From: Desulfosporosinus sp. UBA4726
GTDB taxonomy: Bacteria > Bacillota > Desulfitobacteriia > Desulfitobacteriales > Desulfitobacteriaceae
Direction of reading: 5' to 3'
DNA length: 21,570 bases
Assembly: GCA_002404215.1 (NCBI GenBank)
Contig: DHJG01000177.1
Location: 49,465 to 71,034, forward strand
Part shown: positions 15,704-21,570 of the stretch, one piece after another
Numbering within the stretch: position 1 is the stretch's first letter
Layout of the letters: the number at the start of each line of letters is the position of its first letter
Notes under the pieces: model-generated
The model's input: only the letters and a program-made list of their open reading frames with translations
The model's database searches: none
Told to the model about the DNA's origin: nothing
Program-made: the position numbers and the translations under genes

Positions 15704-16423
15704 TTAAACAGGTGCGAGGATCTCTTTTACTCTACGATAAACTTCTTGATAAGTTTCTTCAAGTCGTCCGAGATCCTGCCGGAAACGATCCTTGTCCAGC
15801 TTTTCCCGAGTTTCTATATCCCAATAACGGCAAGTATCTGGAGATATTTCATCACCAAGATAGACTTTTCCATCTGCAACACCAAACTCTAACTTAAAGT
15901 CAATTAGTTCAATCCCAGCTTTGACCAAGATATCTTGTAATATCTTGTTGATTTTTAAGCCAGTGGCTTGAATTTCCTTAGTATCTGCCTCACTTGCCCA
16001 TTCCATTGCGGCAATATGGGTTTCGTTAACCATAGGATCCCCTAGTTCATCATCTTTATAATACAATTCTACAACTGGTTGGGAGAGAACAAAGCCCTCT
16101 GGCACTGCAAGACGCTTGCCTAAACTCCCTGTTACAACGTTGCGCACAACAACTTCAAGGGGAATCATTTCGAGAGAACGTACAAGCATATCCCGGTCGC
16201 TTAAAAGCTTTACGAAATGTGTTAGGATTCCCGCCTTCTCAATTTCTTTAAAAAAGAGTGCCGATAACTGGTTATTAATTTGTCCCTTATCATGAATTGT
16301 GCCTTTTTTCTTTCCGTTTAAAGCAGTCGCATCATCTTTGTATACCACCCATAAATAGTTACTTTCATCTGTAGCATAAACTCTCTTTGCTTTTCCCTCA
16401 TACATTAATTCTAACTTTTCCAT
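15704..16423 (-). CDS. purC: SAICAR synthetase
   Basis: PurC joins CAIR and aspartate with ATP to give SAICAR. The 239-residue product shows the short bacterial form: N-terminal LMYEGKAKRVYATDE glycine-rich ATP loop, PLEVVVRNVVTGSLGKRL and the C-terminal signature DFKLEFGVADGKVYLGDEISPDTCRYWD. The ATG is preceded by AAGGAAGGGG. It lies 60 nt past purB. Nothing in it looks unusual. Confidence 0.96.
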   Translation of the reverse strand: MEKLELMYEGKAKRVYATDESNYLWVVYKDDATALNGKKKGTIHDKGQINNQLSALFFKEIEKAGILTHFVKLLSDRDMLVRSLEMIPLEVVVRNVVTGSLGKRLAVPEGFVLSQPVVELYYKDDELGDPMVNETHIAAMEWASEADTKEIQATGLKINKILQDILVKAGIELIDFKLEFGVADGKVYLGDEISPDTCRYWDIETREKLDKDRFRQDLGRLEETYQEVYRRVKEILAPV

Positions 16424-16483
16424 AATCTTACCCCTTCCTTACTTCCACGAATTTATTCTTCCGGCCCCACCACGTCGCACCAA

Positions 16484-17779
16484 CTAAACAAGTCCTAAGC
16501 GCTGGAAAATGTCCGCTACATGCTTGGTATGGTACTCATAATCAAATAAAGCAGCAATTTCTTTCTCATCTAAGTATTCCCGAATAATTGGATCCCGACT
16601 AATCAAGCTTTGAAATTGTTCTTTGGTATTCCAGGCTTCCATGGCATTGCTTTGAACTAAAGCGTAGGCTGTTTCCCTACTGATACCCTTTTCGACTAAG
16701 GTAAGCATCACGCGTTGAGAAAAGATTAAGCCAAATCCCTTGTCAATGTTCACCTTCATTTGTTCTGGAAAAACCTGCAAGCGGTCCATCAGCTGTGTCA
16801 TCTTATGAAGCATGTAGTCTAAGGCAATCGTACTATCCGGTAAAATCATGCGTTCAGCCGAAGAGTGAGAAATATCCCGTTCGTGCCATAAGGCCACGTT
16901 TTCCAAGGCGACTTGGGCATTAGCGCGAACAACTCGAGCCATACCACAGATGCGCTCCGGTGTAATGGGATTTTTCTTGTGAGGCATCGCCGAAGATCCT
17001 TTTTGACCTTTCCCAAAGGCTTCTTCCACCTCATGAACATCGGTTCTCTGCAAGTTGCGAAGCTCTGTCGCCATTTTATCGAGTGAACTGGCGATTCCAG
17101 CGAGTGTCGTCATAAAACAGGCATGTCGATCGCGTTGTAATATTTGAGTTGATATTAGAGCCGGCTCTAAGTTCAGGACTTGACAAACATGGGCTTCAAC
17201 TTGCGGATCCACATTGGCAAAGGTCCCCACTGCGCCGGATATTTTCCCCACCCGTATTTCCTCACGGGCAAAGGCCAAACGCCTCTTTTGCCGTCTAATT
17301 TCATCGTACCATAAAGCAAATTTCAGCCCTAAGGTTATCGGTTCAGCGTGAATTCCATGCGTTCGCCCCATCATAAGTGTATCACGATGTTCTAACGCTC
17401 TGCGCCGCAAGACAGTTTCTAAAGCGTCCATCTTAGTCAGCAAAATATCGGAAGCTTCAACTAATTGCAGAGACAAGGCCGTATCCAGAACATCTGAAGA
17501 AGTAAGGCCTAGATGTATGTATTTTGCTTCATCGCCTACATTCTCTGCCACATTGGTCAAGAAAGCCAACACATCATGTTGGGTCACTTCCTCTAGGGCT
17601 TGTACCCTCTCCCATGAAAAAGAAGCCTTCTCTCGAATAACCTCAACTGCCTCATTCGGAACCTTTCCTAGTTTGGCCCACCCTTCGCAAGCTGCTATTT
17701 CTATCTTTAACCATAGGGAAAGGCGATGTTCGTCTGTCCAAATCTCTCCCATTTCAGGAAGCGTATATCGTTCAATCAT
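16484..17779 (-). CDS. purB: adenylosuccinate lyase
   Basis: PurB releases fumarate from SAICAR (giving AICAR) and from adenylosuccinate (giving AMP). The product of 431 residues equals the length of the Bacillus enzyme. Family landmarks are TQHDVLAFLTNVAE, HLGLTSSDVLDTALSLQL, GRTHGIHAEPITLG and the fumarase/aspartase superfamily signature GSSAMPHKKNPI, which carries the catalytic serine loop. The start ATG follows AAAAGGGGAC. It lies between purE and purC; the 129-nt gap to purE shows no further gene. Confidence 0.96.
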   Translation of the reverse strand: MIERYTLPEMGEIWTDEHRLSLWLKIEIAACEGWAKLGKVPNEAVEVIREKASFSWERVQALEEVTQHDVLAFLTNVAENVGDEAKYIHLGLTSSDVLDTALSLQLVEASDILLTKMDALETVLRRRALEHRDTLMMGRTHGIHAEPITLGLKFALWYDEIRRQKRRLAFAREEIRVGKISGAVGTFANVDPQVEAHVCQVLNLEPALISTQILQRDRHACFMTTLAGIASSLDKMATELRNLQRTDVHEVEEAFGKGQKGSSAMPHKKNPITPERICGMARVVRANAQVALENVALWHERDISHSSAERMILPDSTIALDYMLHKMTQLMDRLQVFPEQMKVNIDKGFGLIFSQRVMLTLVEKGISRETAYALVQSNAMEAWNTKEQFQSLISRDPIIREYLDEKEIAALFDYEYHTKHVADIFQRLGLV

Positions 17780-17908
17780 GCTTGAGTCCCCTTTTCGTAG
17801 TTCGATGTTTTTAGTTCGTTGTTTAAATATACAGGTACCTAGATGATTTCAACTAACTTCAGAGGGAATCTTAAACTCTATCCGAAGCAGGTTTCTTTCA
17901 TCTATTCC

Positions 17909-18409
17909 TCAAATTTCTTTACTTAACTTTAATTGCAACGCTTCGTCCTTCGCTTCGATATCCTTCAACATCTGGGCTCGATACTCTTTCACCCTAATTC
18001 TTAAGGTAACATCTTGAATCGCCAGAATCTGTATTGCGAGTAATGCTGCATTCCGTGCAGCACCGATGCCGACGGTCGCCACCGGAATTCCTGGGGGCAT
18101 TTGCACGATGGAGTAAAGGGCGTCGATTCCTTCCAGGGCGCCACTGCTGAGTGGAACACCGATCACCGGCAAAGTCGTTGCCCCTGCTACAACCCCAGGT
18201 AAATGGGCAGCTAGACCCGCTGCCGCGATAATCAGCTTTCCGCCTTGGTCTTCAAAACCTTTTACCCAATCTACAGTTCTTTCCAATGTTCTATGGGCAG
18301 AAGATATTATAACTTCAAAATGAACTTCAAATTGTCGGAGAACTCTCAGGGTTTCCTCCATAATTTTAATATCTGAATCACTTCCCATAATGACTCCGAT
18401 TTGACTCAT
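17909..18409 (-). CDS. purE: N5-CAIR mutase (PurE, class I type)
   Basis: PurE converts N5-CAIR to CAIR (class I) after PurK. The 166-residue product has GVIMGSDSDIKIM, SSAHRTL and GLAAHLPGVVAGATTLPVIGVPL followed by SIVQMPPGIPVATVGIG, which fit class I rather than the CO2-using class II form. The usual SAHRTP reads SAHRTL here. The frame is open to 18463, but AAAGGAGTGG lies just before the ATG at 18409 and the extra residues do not resemble the family. It is the first gene of the operon and is under the tandem riboswitch. No purK is in the window, so either PurK is encoded elsewhere or non-enzymatic carboxylation of AIR is used. Confidence 0.94.
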   Translation of the reverse strand: MSQIGVIMGSDSDIKIMEETLRVLRQFEVHFEVIISSAHRTLERTVDWVKGFEDQGGKLIIAAAGLAAHLPGVVAGATTLPVIGVPLSSGALEGIDALYSIVQMPPGIPVATVGIGAARNAALLAIQILAIQDVTLRIRVKEYRAQMLKDIEAKDEALQLKLSKEI

Positions 18410-18529
18410 TTTTCCCACTCCTTTCTTGTTTTTTATACTAAATAAAACTTGAGCTAGCGCCAAGGCTTAGCAAGGCGGTCGCCTCAGTTGCACTTATGAC
18501 ACCGAAATCTATGCTTCTAACTGGTACTT

Positions 18530-18587
18530 AAAAACCCAGGCCAAGGCAGATTTCACCCTTGATCAGAGTGAAACCTACCCGCCTGGG
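18530..18587 (-). terminator. riboswitch-controlled terminator of the pur operon leader
   Basis: On the minus strand CCCAGGC (from 18587) pairs with GCCTGGG (to 18535), and TTTCAC (18573-18568) pairs with GTGAAA (18556-18551), followed by TTTTT (18534-18530). The ascending arm is shared with the 3' part of the PRPP aptamer (conserved GCCC and the P1 strand TAGGT-tt-CAC). Terminator and aptamer therefore exclude one another. Confidence 0.9.
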
Positions 18588-18660
18588 CTTTTATCCCTTC
18601 GGTGTAGTTTGATTTGTCAATCAAACCTGTACCACTCGGACAACGTTGCCCTAGGTACAC
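18568..18660 (-). promoter_or_regulatory. ykkC-family riboswitch aptamer, probably PRPP-sensing (subtype 2b)
   Basis: The minus strand carries the ykkC hallmarks in order: CCTAGGG, GTCCGAG and the highly conserved block ACACCGAAGGGATAAAAGCC. P1 pairs GTG-t-ACCTA (18660-18652) with TAGGT-tt-CAC (18577-18568). A GGGCAAC/GTTGTCC stem and a perfect GTTTGATT/AATCAAAC hairpin lie inside. The ykkC RNAs sense guanidine, ppGpp or PRPP. The position before a pur operon and directly after a guanine aptamer points to PRPP, which would stabilise P1, block the terminator and turn genes on. The single-base determinant between PRPP and ppGpp was not checked by alignment. Confidence 0.88.
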
Positions 18661-18665
18661 TTTCG

Positions 18666-18732
18666 CTCATAGTCAGGCCATTTACGGTAGCCCGGTAGAA
18701 ACTTGCGGACCATATCTCCGCGATTATATGAA
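18666..18732 (-). promoter_or_regulatory. guanine riboswitch aptamer (purine riboswitch)
   Basis: The minus strand matches the purine riboswitch almost base for base with the Bacillus xpt aptamer: P1 TTCATA/TATGAG, J1/2 TAATC, P2 GCGGA/TCCGC, J2/3 AAGTTTCTACC, P3 GGC/GCC with the CCGTAAATG loop and J3/1 GAC before TATG. The specificity base (C74 of xpt) is C here, opposite position 18672, which selects guanine over adenine. L3 appears one nucleotide longer than in xpt. It lies 5 nt upstream of the PRPP-type aptamer, and both precede one shared terminator. Guanine binding is expected to favour termination. Confidence 0.95.
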
Positions 18733-18753
18733 CTCCCTATGCATTTATATAGT

Positions 18754-18782
18754 ATTTTACAAGAAGGCGTTCGGAAGGTCAA
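18754..18782 (-). promoter_or_regulatory. promoter of the pur operon
   Basis: On the minus strand TTGACC (18782-18777) and TAAAAT (18759-18754) are separated by exactly 17 nt. A start near 18747 would place the guanine aptamer about 15 nt into the transcript. No PurR box was recognised, in line with RNA-level control. Confidence 0.75.
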
Positions 18783-18814
18783 TAGAAAATCGAACATTAA
18801 TAAATATTTAAACA

Positions 18815-18852
18815 AAATCGTTCGGCAATTTTAGAAATTGGCAAAACGATTT
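18815..18852 (-). terminator. candidate hairpin/terminator downstream of the thioesterase gene
   Basis: Arms AAATCGTT and AACGATTT (8 bp, perfect) enclose a second imperfect pairing (GGC-AATTT with AAATTGGC) around a short loop. On the minus strand the stem ends in CGATTTTG, with more T downstream. It is 148 nt past the thioesterase stop and 33 nt upstream of the pur -35 box. It could end the thioesterase transcript; the T-run is interrupted. Confidence 0.35.
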
Positions 18853-19000
18853 CTAAATTAATTTTATCTTTCCCGCATCTGAAAAACTTATAATTCAATT
18901 TCTATCTTGATTATTATATAAACAAGATTATCTAGTTTCTCTCAAAGTTTCATATCTCACTAGCAGCCAAACGATTCTTAATCTGGTGTATCAAGTGCTG
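18853..19000. other. intergenic stretch without a recognised gene
   Basis: Together with the pur leader this makes up a gap of about 590 nt between purE and the thioesterase gene. This part is AT-rich. It contains small dyads (ATCTTG/CAAGAT near 18904-18927; TAGCAGC/GCTGCTA at 18961-18967 and 18997-19003, the latter overlapping the thioesterase stop) but no open frame or RNA gene I can support. Confidence 0.5.
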
Positions 19001-19480
19001 CTAATCACATGCTTTTTTTAGAAATTGCTTATAAACCAAATGACGTTGCTGCCCTTCCTGGAATAAGCGTCGTTCTTCTTCATTTGCAAGCTCAAGTGAT
19101 GGTACCTGTTGGGGTTTTCCTTTCTCATCTAAGGATACAAAGGTTAAGTATGCTGTTAGAGCGGTTTTAGCAGGTTCGTCTATCGACACATCTTCAACTG
19201 TGACACTGACCGACACTTCCATTGAGGTCTTGCCAACAAACGTCAGTTTCCCATAACAAGTTACCACGTTGCCAATACGAATGGGTTTAATAAATTCTAG
19301 TTCATCTACTCTCACGGTAACAACGTTTGTGCGGGCATGTCGTTGGGCCACAACTCCAGCAGTACTATCTATCAATTTCATAATCTCACCACCATGAACG
19401 TTACCAAATTGATTGGCCTGCTGAGGCAACATAACGTTTGACATAGTCATCTGTGAACGACTAACTGATTTACCATTCAT
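19001..19480 (-). CDS. acyl-CoA thioesterase, hotdog fold (YkhA/BFIT-like)
   Basis: This is a single-domain hotdog-fold acyl-CoA hydrolase of the YkhA/YciA-like group, 160 residues, cytoplasmic. It would release CoA from acyl-CoAs of unknown chain length. The characteristic segment NQFGNVHGGEIMKLIDSTAG (Asn23 to Gly42) contains the His-Gly-Gly turn and the catalytic Asp38. It is followed by VVTVRVDELEFIKPIRIGNVVTCYG, a typical CoA-proximal strand region. The frame is open to a GTG at 19495, but GGAGG lies 8 nt before the ATG at 19480, so that start is used. It stands alone, between the radical SAM genes and the pur leader, all on the same strand. Confidence 0.88.
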   Translation of the reverse strand: MNGKSVSRSQMTMSNVMLPQQANQFGNVHGGEIMKLIDSTAGVVAQRHARTNVVTVRVDELEFIKPIRIGNVVTCYGKLTFVGKTSMEVSVSVTVEDVSIDEPAKTALTAYLTFVSLDEKGKPQQVPSLELANEEERRLFQEGQQRHLVYKQFLKKACD

Positions 19481-19558
19481 TGTAATTTCCTCCACAACAT
19501 TTATATTGGTGACTTATTTTACCACAGTTGTCACAGATTTTTTTACGGAATAAATCAA

Positions 19559-19590
19559 TACACCTTCATCGATTGGTTCGAGAAGGTGTA
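19559..19590 (-). terminator. probable terminator of the radical SAM genes
   Basis: A perfect 9-bp stem, TACACCTTC (19559-19567) and GAAGGTGTA (19582-19590), with a 14-nt loop that can pair further (CGA/TCG). On the minus strand it is followed by TTGATTTATT, moderately T-rich. It lies 33 nt past the radical SAM stop. Confidence 0.55.
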
Positions 19591-19623
19591 CCATTTGAGT
19601 AGCTTTACGTGTGAAAAGAATTT

Positions 19624-21123
19624 CTATTCATTTAGAATTTTAGCTATTTCTTGTTCAGTTCTCTTCACCAATATCTCAACCTGTTCCTCTGTAAACTGTC
19701 CGCCGCTCTCCAGCGTCACTAATGCGTTCTCAAATAGACTAACCAACAAGCCATTTATTTCCGCATATCTTACCTTGGCATTCTCGGGTTCCTTAACCTT
19801 CCCACCCCAAATATCAGTCATAGCGTCAAAGAGGAAGTTCGTAGTTCTCCTCATGATCATAGCCAATGTATCTACCTTAGGATCGGCGAGCGCCACCACA
19901 CTTTCATACGTTGATGCTTGGGCCTCTAAACGCCCGGCACGCTGCAAATCTTGATGAGCTTTAGTTCCTTTTAAAACAATCAGGTGATGATAGAGCATAT
20001 TAGCAGTAATAGGAAGATTGTTCATTAAGTCATTACGCCTTAAAAATTCAAAGTTAACCCGAATATCCTGCAATGATGAATCCGGTTCAAACATGATAAA
20101 CCCGATATTGGGTTCGATCCCGTGTTTGCGAAGGATACGGACAGCTCTCTCATTCTGGGCAACCGTGGTCATTTTATTTATCCGTTTCAGAGAACTGTCA
20201 CTACCACTCTCCAATCCTATAAGAAGATGGTGTAGACCTGCGTCTACCAGAGCACCTACGGTTTCGTCATGGATATCATTGACCCTGGCCTCGATGCCAA
20301 ACCGAATATTTCTGGACTTAAGAAGGGTGGCCAAACGCAAGGCCCGTTGCTGGCCCCGTTCACCTGGACCAAAAAAGTTGGGATCAGTAAAATAGAATTC
20401 CTTTATTTTGTGTTTAGCTATTAAATCATCAATTTCTGCAATAATATTTTCTGGAGTCCGCCCACGCCACTGAGATCCCTGTCCATAAAAAGGGTTGATG
20501 TAGCAAAAAGTACACCCCCCATAACATCCCCTACTGCCTTGCAGGTTCACTTCCGGCAAACGAAACAAAGCTTCCGTCCGCACAGGAAAGGGGAGAGAGT
20601 TCAAATCTTCTAACAGTTCGCGCCGCTGAGAAACGACCATACCCGAGTTGTCTCTCTGAGCAAGACCGGGAAAGCTATCAAAACTAGCTTGGGTCATTAA
20701 AGCGTTCACCACAGCCGTGAAAGTCAGTTCCGGTTCACCTAGAATGACTGAATCAATATCTGGGCACTGCTCTAACACGTCTTTAAAATCAGTGGTCGGA
20801 TAATACCCGTAAGCCGTAATATATGTGGAAAGTTGCTCAACTTTAACCTTGTGAAGAAAATCAAACAAGACCGTGTCCATCTGCCAATGATACACCATAT
20901 GGACTCCTAGTATGTCCGGTTCAAAACATTTCACCCTACGTTCAATTTCCTGGTAATCAAGTCCCTCCAGAAATCCTTCTATGATTTCAACCTCATGTCC
21001 TTCACTACTGAGCACACCTGCTATATAACCAGAATGAAGGCACGAGGAAAGAGGGGTATTGGCGATATCGTTACATCGTTCCGAGCATACAGTTCTTGGA
21101 TGCTCTAGTAATAGTATCTTCAT
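19624..21123 (-). CDS. B12-binding-type radical SAM protein of unknown function (BchE-like layout)
   Basis: This 500-residue protein has the class B radical SAM layout. An N-terminal Rossmann-like cobalamin-binding-type domain (about 1-140, MKILLLEHPRTVC to FEPDILGVHMVYHW) precedes a radical SAM barrel. The [4Fe-4S]/SAM motif CYGGCTFC places Cys200, Cys204 and Cys207 in the CX3CX2C pattern. Later barrel strands are visible in FYFTDPNFFGPGERG, FGIEARVNDI and LLIGLESGSDSSLKRINK. The classical DxHxxG cobalamin motif is not present, as is usual for this group. The ATG at 21123 follows GAGGAGG; the upstream frame to 21150 is unlikely to be used. Relatives include methyltransferases and BchE-type cyclases, but the substrate cannot be told. 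It lies 36 nt after another radical SAM gene, probably in one operon. Confidence 0.85.
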   Translation of the reverse strand: MKILLLEHPRTVCSERCNDIANTPLSSCLHSGYIAGVLSSEGHEVEIIEGFLEGLDYQEIERRVKCFEPDILGVHMVYHWQMDTVLFDFLHKVKVEQLSTYITAYGYYPTTDFKDVLEQCPDIDSVILGEPELTFTAVVNALMTQASFDSFPGLAQRDNSGMVVSQRRELLEDLNSLPFPVRTEALFRLPEVNLQGSRGCYGGCTFCYINPFYGQGSQWRGRTPENIIAEIDDLIAKHKIKEFYFTDPNFFGPGERGQQRALRLATLLKSRNIRFGIEARVNDIHDETVGALVDAGLHHLLIGLESGSDSSLKRINKMTTVAQNERAVRILRKHGIEPNIGFIMFEPDSSLQDIRVNFEFLRRNDLMNNLPITANMLYHHLIVLKGTKAHQDLQRAGRLEAQASTYESVVALADPKVDTLAMIMRRTTNFLFDAMTDIWGGKVKEPENAKVRYAEINGLLVSLFENALVTLESGGQFTEEQVEILVKRTEQEIAKILNE

Positions 21124-21159
21124 TGCTACCTCCTCACTGGTACAAGTCAACTCAGATTT

Positions 21160-21570
21160 TTACAGACCCTCAGCCAAAGCTGCCGGACAGTTAACTCCCT
21201 GCCACATAAAGACGTTTCTGCACTGCTGAAGCGTTTCTAGTTTGTATCTGTAGGTATCAAACGGTGCTGGATTGTAATAGGTCGGATAGAGAAGATCCGT
21301 TTCTGCTGTGATTATCCCTTGTGCTCTAGCCATACGTTCGATTCTTGTACCTGGTAAAATCCGAATATTATTCAATACAATGGTTCCCAAGTTCTTTTTC
21401 TTATTGTGCAGCTCATAAAGCTGGTCTATAAACCGAATTCCGCTTTCGCAGGTCTCCTTCGTCTCCCCTGGTACGTTGACCATAAAATGATAAACGCTAA
21501 TCGTGTCCAGTTGAGCAACGATACTGGCTGCTTTTAAAATTTCAGCCTCGCTAAGGTTTTTACAAAGCAC
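21160..21570 (-). CDS. radical SAM protein, C-terminal part (cut by the window edge)
   Basis: Only the last 136 or so residues are in the window; the frame runs off the right edge, so the apparent GTG at the edge is not a start. The visible part looks like the second half of a radical SAM barrel and its tail: LSEAEILKAASIVAQLDTISVYHFMVNVPGETKETCESGIRFIDQL, then ILPGTRIERMARAQGI, the typical late strand and the 'PGT' turn of B12-binding radical SAM proteins. The stop is 36 nt before the start of the following radical SAM gene, which suggests paired action or a recent-duplicate-like arrangement. The Cys motif lies outside the window. Confidence 0.7.
   Translation of the reverse strand: MLCKNLSEAEILKAASIVAQLDTISVYHFMVNVPGETKETCESGIRFIDQLYELHNKKKNLGTIVLNNIRILPGTRIERMARAQGIITAETDLLYPTYYNPAPFDTYRYKLETLQQCRNVFMWQGVNCPAALAEGL

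Noticed and set aside
18430..18488. Second hairpin after the riboswitch terminator (TGAG/CTCA outer arms, followed by AAGTTTTATTT)
   Set aside because: The pairing is broken and the T-run interrupted; a second unconditional terminator there would silence purE. It may be leader structure only.
18578..18600. ZTP (pfl) riboswitch, suggested by CCCGCCTGGGC on the plus strand
   Set aside because: The motif is on the wrong strand for any gene; on the minus strand the same bases are the conserved 3' block of the ykkC-family aptamer.
18614..18811. Plus-strand ORF of 65 codons
   Set aside because: It is the antisense of the guanine and PRPP aptamers and the pur promoter and has no ribosome site.

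Overview
The window looks like chromosomal DNA of a low-to-moderate GC, Gram-positive-type anaerobe of the Clostridia. My best guess is the Peptococcaceae/Desulfitobacteriaceae group (Desulfitobacterium/Desulfosporosinus relatives), an inference from gene content, gene order and protein style rather than from a marker gene. There are no rRNA, tRNA, CRISPR, phage or IS signatures. Nearly all coding space is explained by recognisable families.

Left part (1-9531) is a metal-homeostasis block. A half-size ABC exporter (minus) is followed by feoA and a feoB split into two overlapping ORFs: a soluble GTPase and a membrane permease (plus). Next come a DtxR/MntR-family repressor, a NicO-type metal transporter with a His-rich loop, and a Fur-family regulator that is probably Zur (all minus). 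Divergent from zur runs znuA-znuC-znuB (plus), a zinc-type ABC importer whose ATPase carries an unusual Cys-rich N-terminus. Rho-independent terminators follow zur and nicO, so these minus-strand genes are probably separate units.

Middle part (9655-18409) is a minus-strand purine operon, purE-purB-purC-purF-purM-purN-purH-purD, with 4-nt stop/start overlaps at M/N and N/H. It lacks purK and purSQL, which must lie elsewhere if the pathway is complete. Its leader (about 18530-18782) holds the most striking element of the window. A good sigma-A-type promoter leads into a guanine-riboswitch aptamer. Five nucleotides further on is a ykkC-family aptamer, most likely the PRPP subtype, whose closing stem is mutually exclusive with a strong terminator. 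This matches the published class of tandem guanine-PRPP riboswitches that act as a two-input gate on purine synthesis.

Right part (18815-21570) has a hotdog-fold acyl-CoA thioesterase, then a complete B12-binding-type radical SAM protein and the C-terminal part of a second radical SAM protein cut by the window edge, all minus strand. The substrate of the radical SAM pair is unknown. The window therefore holds no clearly novel system. The best items for follow-up are the tandem riboswitch, the split FeoB, the Cys-rich ZnuC extension, the DtxR-family protein with an altered metal ligand, and several uncharacterised dyads.
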